A stretch of 64,000 nt of DNA, from contig DIPH01000042.1 in assembly GCA_002424045.1 (NCBI GenBank), forward strand, positions 4,082 through 68,081. The letters run 5' to 3'. The notes beneath the pieces are model-generated. The model was not told the DNA's origin. It made no database searches and was given only the letters and a program-made list of their open reading frames with translations. Each line of letters begins with the position of its first letter. Positions within the stretch are counted from its first letter, which is position 1. Of this stretch, positions 30,385-37,879 are shown one piece after another. The DNA is from Firmicutes bacterium UBA5493. GTDB lineage: Bacteria; Bacillota; Limnochordia; Darwinibacteriales; Darwinibacteriaceae. The translations under genes were made by a program, and so were the position numbers.

Positions 30385-31218
30385 CTATTTCGTAGTCTGC
30401 ATGGCAATACCTTGGGCAAACTGTTTGCGGAATAGGATTAACACGATGAGTGGCGGTAGCATAATCACCAAAGTCCCTGCCATAATAATGTTCCATTCTG
30501 CTGCTCCCCGTTCTGAGGTATACAGCATGCGTAGCCCCATCTGGGCGACCCGCATGTCAGAAGCTGTGGTGACAATATTCGGCCAGAGATATTCATTCCA
30601 CATGTAGACAAATTCAATGACAAGGAGAGCTGCAATATTGGTCCAAGAAAGGGGAATCAAGATATTGCGTAAGTACTGCATGGGAGATGCTCCATCAACC
30701 CGCGCAGCATCAGCTAGCTCTTCTGGCACGGTCATGTAGAATTGGCGAAAGAGGATAATACCGGTTGTGCTGGCTAGGTAGGGAATGGTCAGTGCCCTAT
30801 AGGTGTTAAGCCATCCGAGATTGGCCATGGTCTGATAAAGGGGGATCACCCTCACTGGTAGTGGCATCATCTGGGTGACCATACAGAGGGGAAACAAGAA
30901 CCAACTACCCCTAAACTTAAAGTGCGTGAAAGCAAATGCAGCCAAGATGGAAAACACAATTTTCCCTATGGAAACAATAACGGCGATGATGAGACTGTTG
31001 TTGAGGACCACACTCATGTCTACCCGACTCCAAGCCTCAGTGATATTGGGCATCAGCTGATCGCCGGGGGTGAGAATCGGGGGAAAGGCATAGGCATCTT
31101 GGTGAGTATGTGTGGCCATGATAAATGCGTAGTAAATCGGAAACGCCACAGCCAATAAAGTCAAAATCAGGATGGCATGAATTCCTAAATGTTGTAGTTT
31201 CTTACGACTGATTCGCAT
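30385..31218 (-). CDS. Sugar ABC transporter permease, MalG/UgpE type
   Basis: A 277-residue protein with six predicted helices and the EAA loop ELADAARVDGASPMQYLRNI (about 178-197), followed by LIPLSWTNIAAL. It is the inner-membrane subunit of a carbohydrate ABC importer of the CUT1 class. It follows the MalF-type partner by 12 nt. No ATPase gene is adjacent, which is common in Bacillota, where one MsmX/UgpC-type ATPase serves several systems. Confidence 0.9.
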   Translation of the reverse strand: MRISRKKLQHLGIHAILILTLLAVAFPIYYAFIMATHTHQDAYAFPPILTPGDQLMPNITEAWSRVDMSVVLNNSLIIAVIVSIGKIVFSILAAFAFTHFKFRGSWFLFPLCMVTQMMPLPVRVIPLYQTMANLGWLNTYRALTIPYLASTTGIILFRQFYMTVPEELADAARVDGASPMQYLRNILIPLSWTNIAALLVIEFVYMWNEYLWPNIVTTASDMRVAQMGLRMLYTSERGAAEWNIIMAGTLVIMLPPLIVLILFRKQFAQGIAMQTTK

Positions 31219-31230
31219 TAGAGCACCTCC

Positions 31231-32115
31231 TTAACGATTGTAGACTGATTTCTTGGTTGATGTGTAGATTTGAAATGCTCCTACTATGGCCACAAGAATA
31301 AACAAGACTACGGATTGGGCAGCGGCCTGACCTTCTTGCATTCGCCCGAAGCCATCCCGATAGATTTTGTAGATCAAAAATTCTGTAGTGCGGTTAGGTC
31401 CGCCCTGCGTTACCACATCAATGAGGCCGAAGGATTGGAAGAAAGCATATACGGTGTTCACAAAGATCAAAAATGCAGTAGTCGGGCTCAGCATGGGGAA
31501 GGTTACGACCCAAAAGGTCTGCCAAGCGGTAGCGCCATCGATGGCAGCCGCTTCTCTAAGCTCGTGTGGCACGTTTTGAAGACCGGCTACAAAGAAACAA
31601 ATGTTGTAGCCTAACATAACCCACACCGAAGCAACGGTAACTAAGATGAATGCTGCCACCGTATCGGTAAAGTAGTTGATCCGATACCCCGTGACACCAG
31701 CAATGGCATGGGTCAAGATACCGATGGAGGGGTCGAAAACCAGTGACCACATAACCCCGGCAATGATGGGAGACATGGCATAGGTCCAGATGAAGGCGAT
31801 CTGGTAAAAGCCCGCTCCACGAATTTTCTGTGTAGTGAGCAGAGCGATGACAAGAGAGATTGTGAGCCCAATACCGATTACTAGAATGGAAAATATCAGA
31901 GTGTTTTGGAAACTAAAAAGATATTCGGAGGACTGAAACATTTCGAGGTAGTTTCGCCACCCTACATATCGCAATTGTCGCCCGAAGGGGGATACCCGGA
32001 AAAAGGACTGATAGACCGCCTGTCCAAACGGGATGATCAAGAAAACTACAATGACTGTCAAAGATGGAAGGAGCAGTCCATAGGGGAGAATGCGGTGATT
32101 AGGAAACCTGTTCAA
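31231..32115 (-). CDS. Sugar ABC transporter permease, MalF/UgpA type
   Basis: A 294-residue protein with six predicted helices and the EAA loop ELREAAAIDGATAWQTFWVV. It pairs with the MalG-type subunit downstream. The lead FRVSPFGRQLRYVGWRNYLE is typical for CUT1 MalF-type permeases. It follows the binding-protein remnant by 87 nt. With the binding protein truncated, import by this system is doubtful unless another binding protein is used. Confidence 0.9.
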   Translation of the reverse strand: MNRFPNHRILPYGLLLPSLTVIVVFLIIPFGQAVYQSFFRVSPFGRQLRYVGWRNYLEMFQSSEYLFSFQNTLIFSILVIGIGLTISLVIALLTTQKIRGAGFYQIAFIWTYAMSPIIAGVMWSLVFDPSIGILTHAIAGVTGYRINYFTDTVAAFILVTVASVWVMLGYNICFFVAGLQNVPHELREAAAIDGATAWQTFWVVTFPMLSPTTAFLIFVNTVYAFFQSFGLIDVVTQGGPNRTTEFLIYKIYRDGFGRMQEGQAAAQSVVLFILVAIVGAFQIYTSTKKSVYNR

Positions 32116-32202
32116 GAAAACCCTCCTGACCTAGTGCGTATGATAGAGATCACCGGAGGACGGACCCCCGGTGATCAAATCCACTACGAAATCTGTCTAG
32201 AC

Positions 32203-33057
32203 TCAATCAAGAAACTCGTTGTAGTCAGCGAGCAATTGGTTGATTTGCTTGGCCGAATACTCTAGGGCTGCCCGTTGATCTTCACCCCGAGCTACTTTTT
32301 CCAGGGCGTCTCGTACCCATTCACGAGCTTGGGCAAAGGGTCCTAAGCGCATTCCCGATGCGGCATTGCCTGCGGTCTTCCCAGATAGAATCTGCAAAAA
32401 GGCGGTGAGATGGTTGGGACTTTGGGCAAACCAGCCTTCATCCATCAAGGCCTGCATACCGGCGTTAGTTGCAGGGAAGTATCCGGTGTTTTTGTGCCAA
32501 TACGTACCTATATCTGGATCGGAGAGGAACTTGAAGAACTCGAAGATTACGGCCAACTCTTCATCGCTTACTCTGTTAGAAACATACAAGCTGTTTCCGC
32601 CGATGAGTACATTACCACGTGGGTATTCGTTGCTTAGGCGAGGTAGGAAGGTGGTCCGCACTTCAAAAGCGTCTCCAACGGTATTTAGCACACCGTCTAG
32701 GGAGGAAGTGGACTGCATCAAGAATGTTATTTCACCGCTATTGAAGGCGCCATTAGCATTGTATTCGGCACCACCATAGATCCACACATTATCAGCAGCC
32801 ATTTTACCCCAGATAGCCATGAGTTCATCGGTGAACTGATTTGGCCAGGATACCTCGGTGGGATAGCCATCACGGCCATTGCCCATATTTGCGTATTCTA
32901 TGTCGTGCATAGCGAGCTGGGTTTCGAACATCCAGTCGGGCCAACCGGTGCTCATGGCATGTGTGACAACGCCTGCTTCAATGAGCTTGAGACCCATTTC
33001 TTGGCTTTCCCTGCATTTTCTGTTAAAAATAGGTTGTGATGTGTGATGTAAAGACAA
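32203..33057 (-). pseudogene. 5'-truncated sugar-binding protein (UgpB-like)
   Basis: An open frame of 284 codons whose first fifteen or so codons look non-coding, then enters the family abruptly at QEMGLKLIEAGVVTHAMSTG. The rest is a normal C-terminal two-thirds: GEITFLMQSTSSLDGVL, PRLSNEYPRGNVLIGGNSLY, FFKFLSDPDIGTYWHKNTGY and FPATNAG. No signal peptide, lipobox or N-terminal lobe (roughly 130-150 residues) is present. The break is near 33010, close to the cspA terminator, so the ABC operon has also lost its natural promoter. A rescue start (ATG with AGGGAA upstream) could still give a cytoplasmic fragment. Confidence 0.75.
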
Positions 33058-33066
33058 GAAGCACTA

Positions 33067-33096
33067 AAAAGCCCCATTCTTGCGAATGGGGCTTTT
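33067..33096 (-). terminator. Terminator of the cold-shock gene
   Basis: AAAAGCCCCATTC and GAATGGGGCTTTT form a perfect 13-bp stem with loop TTGC. Confidence 0.9.
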
Positions 33097-33135
33097 CATT
33101 AACGTACTGTGTTAAAGCAACTGCAGTGGTTGGAT

Positions 33136-33333
33136 TTAGATACGAACTACGTTAGCAGCTTGTGGGCCGCGGTCGCCGTCAACGATATCAAAGCTGACTT
33201 CGTCACCCTCGTTAAGGGATTTGAAACCGGTGCCTTGGATTGCGGAGAAGTGTACGAATACGTCGTCTCCATCTTCGCGCTCAATAAATCCGAAACCTTT
33301 TTCTGCGTTAAACCATTTTACTCTACCAGTCAT
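33136..33333 (-). CDS. Cold-shock protein, CspA/CspB family
   Basis: A 65-residue single OB-fold protein: MTGRVKWFNAEKGFGFIERE with RNP1 (KGFGFIE) and RNP2 (DVFVHFSAI). It binds single-stranded RNA or DNA and melts mRNA structure. The length is exactly that of the family. A long leader of about 125 nt runs from its promoter, a usual feature of cold-regulated csp genes. Confidence 0.95.
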   Translation of the reverse strand: MTGRVKWFNAEKGFGFIEREDGDDVFVHFSAIQGTGFKSLNEGDEVSFDIVDGDRGPQAANVVRI

Positions 33334-33464
33334 TCAATGGCCTCCTAAAGATTGTTTTCTAGTCAAAAGCCTAAACTACGCAAACCGTGTAAAACCTTGT
33401 GCTCACTCTAAGGTAGAACTCGAGGCCATGTGTGTTCGCTTCATTTAAAGTCTTAACCGCATTT

Positions 33465-33493
33465 ACTCTATCACAGAAGTAGATTGTTGTCAA
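33465..33493 (-). promoter_or_regulatory. SigA-type promoter of the cold-shock gene
   Basis: On the minus strand: perfect TTGACA, 17-nt spacer, TAGAGT. The predicted start lies about 125 nt before the ATG. Confidence 0.8.
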
Positions 33494-33554
33494 ACAATTT
33501 TGACCCAAAAGGGACAAAGTGGGGAACCGATAGCTAGAGCGTGGTCGCTGGCAT

Positions 33555-34016
33555 CTATTGTTCGCGTTCTGCTTGGTGAATCCTCGTATAGATCCAGGTT
33601 ACAACAGCAAACCAAGAAAGGTAGAGAAGAAACGGCAACACCACCCTGCCCTTGTTCCATTGGAGAATCTCTAGGTTCATCAACACATTGGAAAATAGCG
33701 TGCTGTAGCAGGCAGCGAAGATCACATACAGATATATCCATAGTTTCTCTCGGGGGAGAAGATAGAAGTAGATTATGAAATACATTGTCCATGCCAAAGG
33801 AGGAAAGAAGGCGATGTCGCGGTATCCAAAGGGTCCCATATTGATCCACTCAAAAGCGTTGATGATAGAGTAGATGAATATGATAACAACGCTTCCTACT
33901 CCGCCAAAGGTAATGGCGTAGATAGCCTCTTGGCGAATGTGGGTTTTAGGCACTATGGCAACCAGGGCAAAGGCTAGTGCGGCTGTGTAGATTGGATAAA
34001 TAAAGTATGCTGGCAT
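33555..34016 (-). CDS. Predicted five-helix membrane protein
   Basis: A 153-residue hydrophobic protein with about five helices (YPIYTAALAFALVAIVP, AIYAITFGGVGSVVIIFIYS, LAWTMYFIIYFYLL, LWIYLYVIFAACYSTLF, LPFLLYLSWFAVVTWIY). Aromatic residues are abundant. It vaguely resembles small membrane proteins of spore formers (CBO0543-like), but this is not firm. It stands alone upstream of the cold-shock promoter. No catalytic motif is visible. Confidence 0.6.
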   Translation of the reverse strand: MPAYFIYPIYTAALAFALVAIVPKTHIRQEAIYAITFGGVGSVVIIFIYSIINAFEWINMGPFGYRDIAFFPPLAWTMYFIIYFYLLPREKLWIYLYVIFAACYSTLFSNVLMNLEILQWNKGRVVLPFLLYLSWFAVVTWIYTRIHQAEREQ

Positions 34017-34277
34017 CTGTTCACCTATCTTTGATCAGACTTGTGTCGATCGCACCTCGTGCTCAGCAATTACTATTTCCAAGGGATTGATCCGCTATAC
34101 AATGGAAGACACTGTTGATTTCTGGCTCAAAAACTCCTATGGTAGCGGCAGGGTTAGACGTGGTCGTGGAGAAAGTATTACTACGTCAGTTGAATTGGGA
34201 ATTATGCCCAAGAACTAAAGATCATGAGGAAGCTTGTCGATAATAGAGTCGAGAACCTTAAGGATGAGGTGAGAATG

Positions 34278-35714
34278 ATGAGAATATCTGGCCTGAATTC
34301 GGGAATGGATACGGAGCAATTGATCAAAGATATTATGACCGCTCAGAGGATTCCGGTGGACAGAGTCTTTCAGCAAAAGGTCAAGGCTGAATGGAAACGC
34401 GACGCCTATCGCGATGTAAATACGAAGTTATACCGCTTCGATAGTTTTGTCTTTGATATGACATTACAAGGTACGTTTCAACGAAACGTCGCTACTTCAT
34501 CGCGGACGGATATTTTAACCGCCAACGCCACAGGAGGGGCCCAGGCGGGAACATATGATCTGAAGGTCACACAACTGGCCAAGTCTGCCCAGTTTGTTTC
34601 TAAGAAGGTCACTCTTGATGATGATGGGCTGTTTGCAGAAGCAGGGTCCTTTGAAATTCGAGGTCTCGATGGGGAGATGGAAAAGATCGAATATGCTCAG
34701 GGCGCCAGTCTTGAGAAGATTGCTGCTGACATCAACTCCAACAAGAGTCTAGGCATCAGTGCTTTCGCCCATGGTGATCAGATCTCCTTTACCACAAAAG
34801 CTACTGGTGCGGATGCTCAAATCGAAGGCAACGAACAGTTTTACGCCCTTTTCGGAGATCCGTCTGAAGAGGACGCTGTCGCCAAATATACAGAGGGCCA
34901 AGACGCCATCGTAGAAATTAACGGCCTAACAACGCATCAAAAAAGCAACACCTTTGATTTCAACGGCATTGCCGTCAATTTGCTGGAGGAAAGCGAAGCG
35001 GCAGTGCGCATTGAGGTTCGCCAAGACGTGGATGCGGTGGTTGACAAGATCAAGGAATTCGTAGATCTTTATAACGAACTGGTTGATGAGTTTAATCTGG
35101 CTACACGGGAAGAAGTCTTCAGAGATTTCCCACCTCTGACTGATGCCCAAAGGGCAGACCTCTCCGATAAGGAGATTGAGCTCTGGGAAGAAAAAGCAAG
35201 GAGTGGGTTACTACGTTCCGATTCTATGCTCAGTGGGATACTCAGTGAAATGCGAGTGGCACTAGGTGGGGCAGTTCAGGGAGTGGATGGTAGTACGACG
35301 CTTGCACAAATTGGGATTACCACAGGCTCTTGGTATGAATATGGTCGTTTGAATATCAACGAAGAGAAATTGCGGGCTACGGTAGAGGAAAATCCCGACG
35401 CTGTGCAGCATCTGTTTACTAACAAGAGTGATAACGCAGCTGAAACGGGAATAGCCAGGCGATTATCTGCAGCATTAGATAAGGGTATGGAGCGCCTTAC
35501 ACAGACTGCTGGTAAAGCAAGCATATCCTACGATCAGAGTTTTTTGGGTAACCAAATTCGCGACTATGAGTCGCGCTTAAGTGCCATGGAAGAACGCCTT
35601 CTTCGCTATGAGGAGAGTCAATGGCGGAAGTTCACGGCTATGGAGAGGGTACTCGGTCAGCTCTATTCTCAAGGAGATTGGCTAACCCAACAGCTCATGA
35701 GTATGCAAGGGTGA
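34278..35714 (+). CDS. fliD: Flagellar hook-associated protein 2 (filament cap) FliD
   Basis: A 478-residue protein. ATG 34278 follows GAGGTGA; the longer frame from 34224 is unsupported. The N-terminus MRISGLNSGMDTEQLIKDIM and LKVTQLAKSAQFVSKKV are the FliD_N signature, and the C-terminus has the FliD_C coiled end with FLGNQIRDYESRLSAMEERL. FliD caps the growing filament and promotes flagellin folding. No other structural flagellar gene is in the window. The next gene starts inside its stop codon (TGATG). Confidence 0.88.
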   Translation: MRISGLNSGMDTEQLIKDIMTAQRIPVDRVFQQKVKAEWKRDAYRDVNTKLYRFDSFVFDMTLQGTFQRNVATSSRTDILTANATGGAQAGTYDLKVTQLAKSAQFVSKKVTLDDDGLFAEAGSFEIRGLDGEMEKIEYAQGASLEKIAADINSNKSLGISAFAHGDQISFTTKATGADAQIEGNEQFYALFGDPSEEDAVAKYTEGQDAIVEINGLTTHQKSNTFDFNGIAVNLLEESEAAVRIEVRQDVDAVVDKIKEFVDLYNELVDEFNLATREEVFRDFPPLTDAQRADLSDKEIELWEEKARSGLLRSDSMLSGILSEMRVALGGAVQGVDGSTTLAQIGITTGSWYEYGRLNINEEKLRATVEENPDAVQHLFTNKSDNAAETGIARRLSAALDKGMERLTQTAGKASISYDQSFLGNQIRDYESRLSAMEERLLRYEESQWRKFTAMERVLGQLYSQGDWLTQQLMSMQG

Positions 35715-36142
35715 TGGTGAAGGTGCTCATCGATCTTTATCAGCGAAAACTCGATCTGTTTAGACAGTTAGGCAAACTCAGTGCGTCTATGGCTGAGTTT
35801 GCCCCTGATCAGCTCATCGCCGACGATGAAGTTGGGGAGGACTTTTTCAAACTCCTTGATGAGCGGACTGTGATCATAGGGCAAATTGATGAGCTGACCA
35901 AACAGATTCAGTCCCATGAAGAAGAAGGGGCCGTTCAGGAGGTTGAGATGTTAAAGTGCGCTCTACAAGAAGAAATGATTAAACTTCAAGGGCATAATGA
36001 AGCTGTAGAAACTGTGGTCAAGAGAAGTTTGGAACAACTGCGTGAAGAGACAAGGAAGCTGCAAAGTGGTAAGCAATCAAACCGAGCGTACATCGGGCGT
36101 GTTCGCAGCGCAGAAGGTTCCTTTATAGATAAACGTCGTTAG
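35714..36142 (+). CDS. Flagellar chaperone-like helical protein (FliT/FlgN type)
   Basis: A 142-residue all-helical protein starting at the ATG that overlaps the fliD stop. It shows heptad patterns (LIDLYQRKLDLFRQLGKLSA, LDERTVIIGQIDELTKQIQS, then long charged helices). A coupled gene after fliD is usually fliS or fliT. The size and coiled structure fit a FliT/FlgN-like export chaperone, but no diagnostic motif is visible, so the name is inferred from position. Confidence 0.5.
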   Translation: MVKVLIDLYQRKLDLFRQLGKLSASMAEFAPDQLIADDEVGEDFFKLLDERTVIIGQIDELTKQIQSHEEEGAVQEVEMLKCALQEEMIKLQGHNEAVETVVKRSLEQLREETRKLQSGKQSNRAYIGRVRSAEGSFIDKRR

Positions 36143-36153
36143 GTCGTGGGCGT

Positions 36154-36945
36154 ATGGCAGACTTTTTTGGGTTTGCAGAAGAATTGGTGAATAAAGGACG
36201 GGCAAAAAAAGGGGATCCCTATGCTAGTGCTGAATTGTATGATCTATTGGTAAGAACAGGAAGTGATGATCACTTTTATGTGCAATTCGCCAAGGAGCGG
36301 GGAGGTAAGGTGCTTGACCTGGCCTGTGGGTCGGGGCGCTTGATCCCACCTTTGATAGAGGCAGGACTTGAGGTGACCGGTTTAGACTTGTCCGTTCCGA
36401 TGCTGGAGAGGGCTAAAGCCCGCCTTGGTCCCGAAGCCTCGAGGGCCACGTTGGTGGAGGGCGATATGCGCTTTTTTTCCTTTACAGAACTTTTTGACAC
36501 AATCATAATACCGTACTGTTCCTTTATGTACATGCATTCAGACGGAGACCGCTTGGCCGTATTGCAGAGCTGTTATGATCACCTTAAACGCGATGGTTAC
36601 CTCGTGTTTGACTTTTTGGCTGGGTCCGTCGAGTTAGGTGAGGGGTGGCCAAAGTTAGCTCTACAGGGGATACATCCCTTGACGGAAGAAATCTTTTTAA
36701 GTGTGGTTCAGATCAAAGGCTTGGCAACGGATTTACGCTTGCTCAATCAGATAAACTATGTGTATCCCAAAGAGCCAAAGTTACCACAAATTAGCGTTTA
36801 CTCTAGCAAGGAAGCTGTCGTGTTTCCCGAGAGGATCACTGAGTTGCTTGTTACGATAGGTTTCGAACCAGAGGGAGTGTATAACAACTCCTCTTTGCAG
36901 GAATATGATGGTGGGGAAGAGTGTTTGATTGTGGCCTATAAGTGA
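36154..36945 (+). CDS. Class I SAM-dependent methyltransferase
   Basis: A 263-residue enzyme with SAM motif I VLDLACGSGRLIPPL (about 50-64), motif II acidic end VTGLDLS and VEGDMRFF. The substrate is unknown. It lies in the fliD run, 11 nt after the chaperone-like gene and ending just before the ComFB gene. That might hint at modification of a flagellar or regulatory component, but general small-molecule methylation is equally possible. Confidence 0.85.
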   Translation: MADFFGFAEELVNKGRAKKGDPYASAELYDLLVRTGSDDHFYVQFAKERGGKVLDLACGSGRLIPPLIEAGLEVTGLDLSVPMLERAKARLGPEASRATLVEGDMRFFSFTELFDTIIIPYCSFMYMHSDGDRLAVLQSCYDHLKRDGYLVFDFLAGSVELGEGWPKLALQGIHPLTEEIFLSVVQIKGLATDLRLLNQINYVYPKEPKLPQISVYSSKEAVVFPERITELLVTIGFEPEGVYNNSSLQEYDGGEECLIVAYK

Positions 36946-36956
36946 GGGGGATGTCT

Positions 36957-37526
36957 ATGAGGATAAGATTAGAGGATTACGCGATCCATAATGCCATGGA
37001 AGATATGGCAGATCAGGCGATTGAACAGGTCCTTTCAGAAGACCGCACAGCCTGCGATTGCCCCGACTGCCGGGACGATGTGAAATCCCAAATCCTTAAC
37101 AAGGTACCACCTTTCTACCATCCCCTTATTTCTGGGGAACCTAGACGGCAGTCTATCATGTTGGAGGACCTAGCGACAGACCTTTTTAACAAGATTATGG
37201 TGGAGTGCTATAAGGCGTTGATACGGGTGAAGGAGAACCCCCGGCATAGTGATGATCGGTCCGAACTGCATAACACTACAGAACGCATTCTGCGCCTTGC
37301 AGTTGGTGAGGTTCTATCCAACCAGAAGGTGCATCTCGATCGTGATGATCTAAGTCGGTTGATGTCTGGAGCCCTCAACGGCCTGAAACCCGCGTACACC
37401 ACAACGCACAAAGGAGATGCCTTTACCCGGGCCTCAGAGATTGATACGGCATACCTAGCCCAAGTCTATTCCGAGATTTTCAAAGCATTGGATGGACTTA
37501 AGGGGAATGATGCCCAAACATCATGA
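36957..37526 (+). CDS. Tandem ComFB-domain protein
   Basis: A 189-residue cytoplasmic protein. ATG 36957 lies six nt after GAGGGGG; a GTG at 36942 is the alternative. The first half has HNAMEDMADQAIEQVL, CDCPDCRDDVKSQIL and NKVPPFYHPLISGE, matching ComFB with its Cys cluster. The second half repeats the plan (LHNTTERILRLAVGEVL, then GALNGLKPAYTTTHKGDAF) without Cys. ComFB proteins are recently recognised cyclic-di-GMP receptors linked to motility and competence. Position after fliD suggests flagellar control. Confidence 0.75.
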   Translation: MRIRLEDYAIHNAMEDMADQAIEQVLSEDRTACDCPDCRDDVKSQILNKVPPFYHPLISGEPRRQSIMLEDLATDLFNKIMVECYKALIRVKENPRHSDDRSELHNTTERILRLAVGEVLSNQKVHLDRDDLSRLMSGALNGLKPAYTTTHKGDAFTRASEIDTAYLAQVYSEIFKALDGLKGNDAQTS

Positions 37527-37536
37527 TGTTACTGAA

Positions 37537-37572
37537 AAAAGACGTCCGTCTGTGTTTTGAGGACGCCTTTTT
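37537..37572. terminator. Bidirectional terminator
   Basis: AAAAG-a-CGTCC pairs with GGACG-c-CTTTT, followed by T on the plus strand and preceded by A. Confidence 0.7.
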
Positions 37573-37592
37573 CTATGTTTTTGGTGCTCTTT

Positions 37593-37799
37593 CTACGATA
37601 CAATCCATTTCTTCAAGTCAGCAACAACGTTGGCATCGGTTAAGGACTCCACTCTAGTCCAGAATTGTGAGGCAGGATCCGGACCTAAAAAGTCGCTCAA
37701 GAGTTTGTCACCTCGACTATCCCAAATAGTCACTTTCAGATGCCCGCCTTTATTTTGAATTCGTACAAAGTATTCGCCGCTTTCGAACATAGTACTCAT
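37593..37799 (-). CDS. 68-residue protein of unknown function
   Basis: ATG 37799 follows AAAGGAGGG by eight nt; an ATG two codons upstream lies too close to the site. The sequence (MSTMFESGEYFVRIQNKGGH, then LKVTIWDSRGDKLLSDFLG, ending DANVVADLKKWIVS) suggests a small beta-rich domain with a final helix. It has no Cys and no signal. It stands alone. No family was recognised. Confidence 0.6.
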   Translation of the reverse strand: MSTMFESGEYFVRIQNKGGHLKVTIWDSRGDKLLSDFLGPDPASQFWTRVESLTDANVVADLKKWIVS

Positions 37800-37879
37800 A
37801 AGCATATCCCTCCTTTTGGGATTACTTTCCCCAACTAGGGAAGAAATCCTGCGAGGCTGGGGACGAAAAAGCGGTAAAA

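Noticed and set aside
30190..30607. Open frame from just after the small gene through the terminator hairpin
   Set aside because: No start codon with ribosome site in the first part; it runs through a clear terminator and antisense to the permease.
34102..34218. 38-codon frame before fliD
   Set aside because: Basic peptide with a proper stop but the nearest AGGGA is about 20 nt before the ATG, and no family was recognised. The 34017-34277 gap otherwise holds no visible gene.
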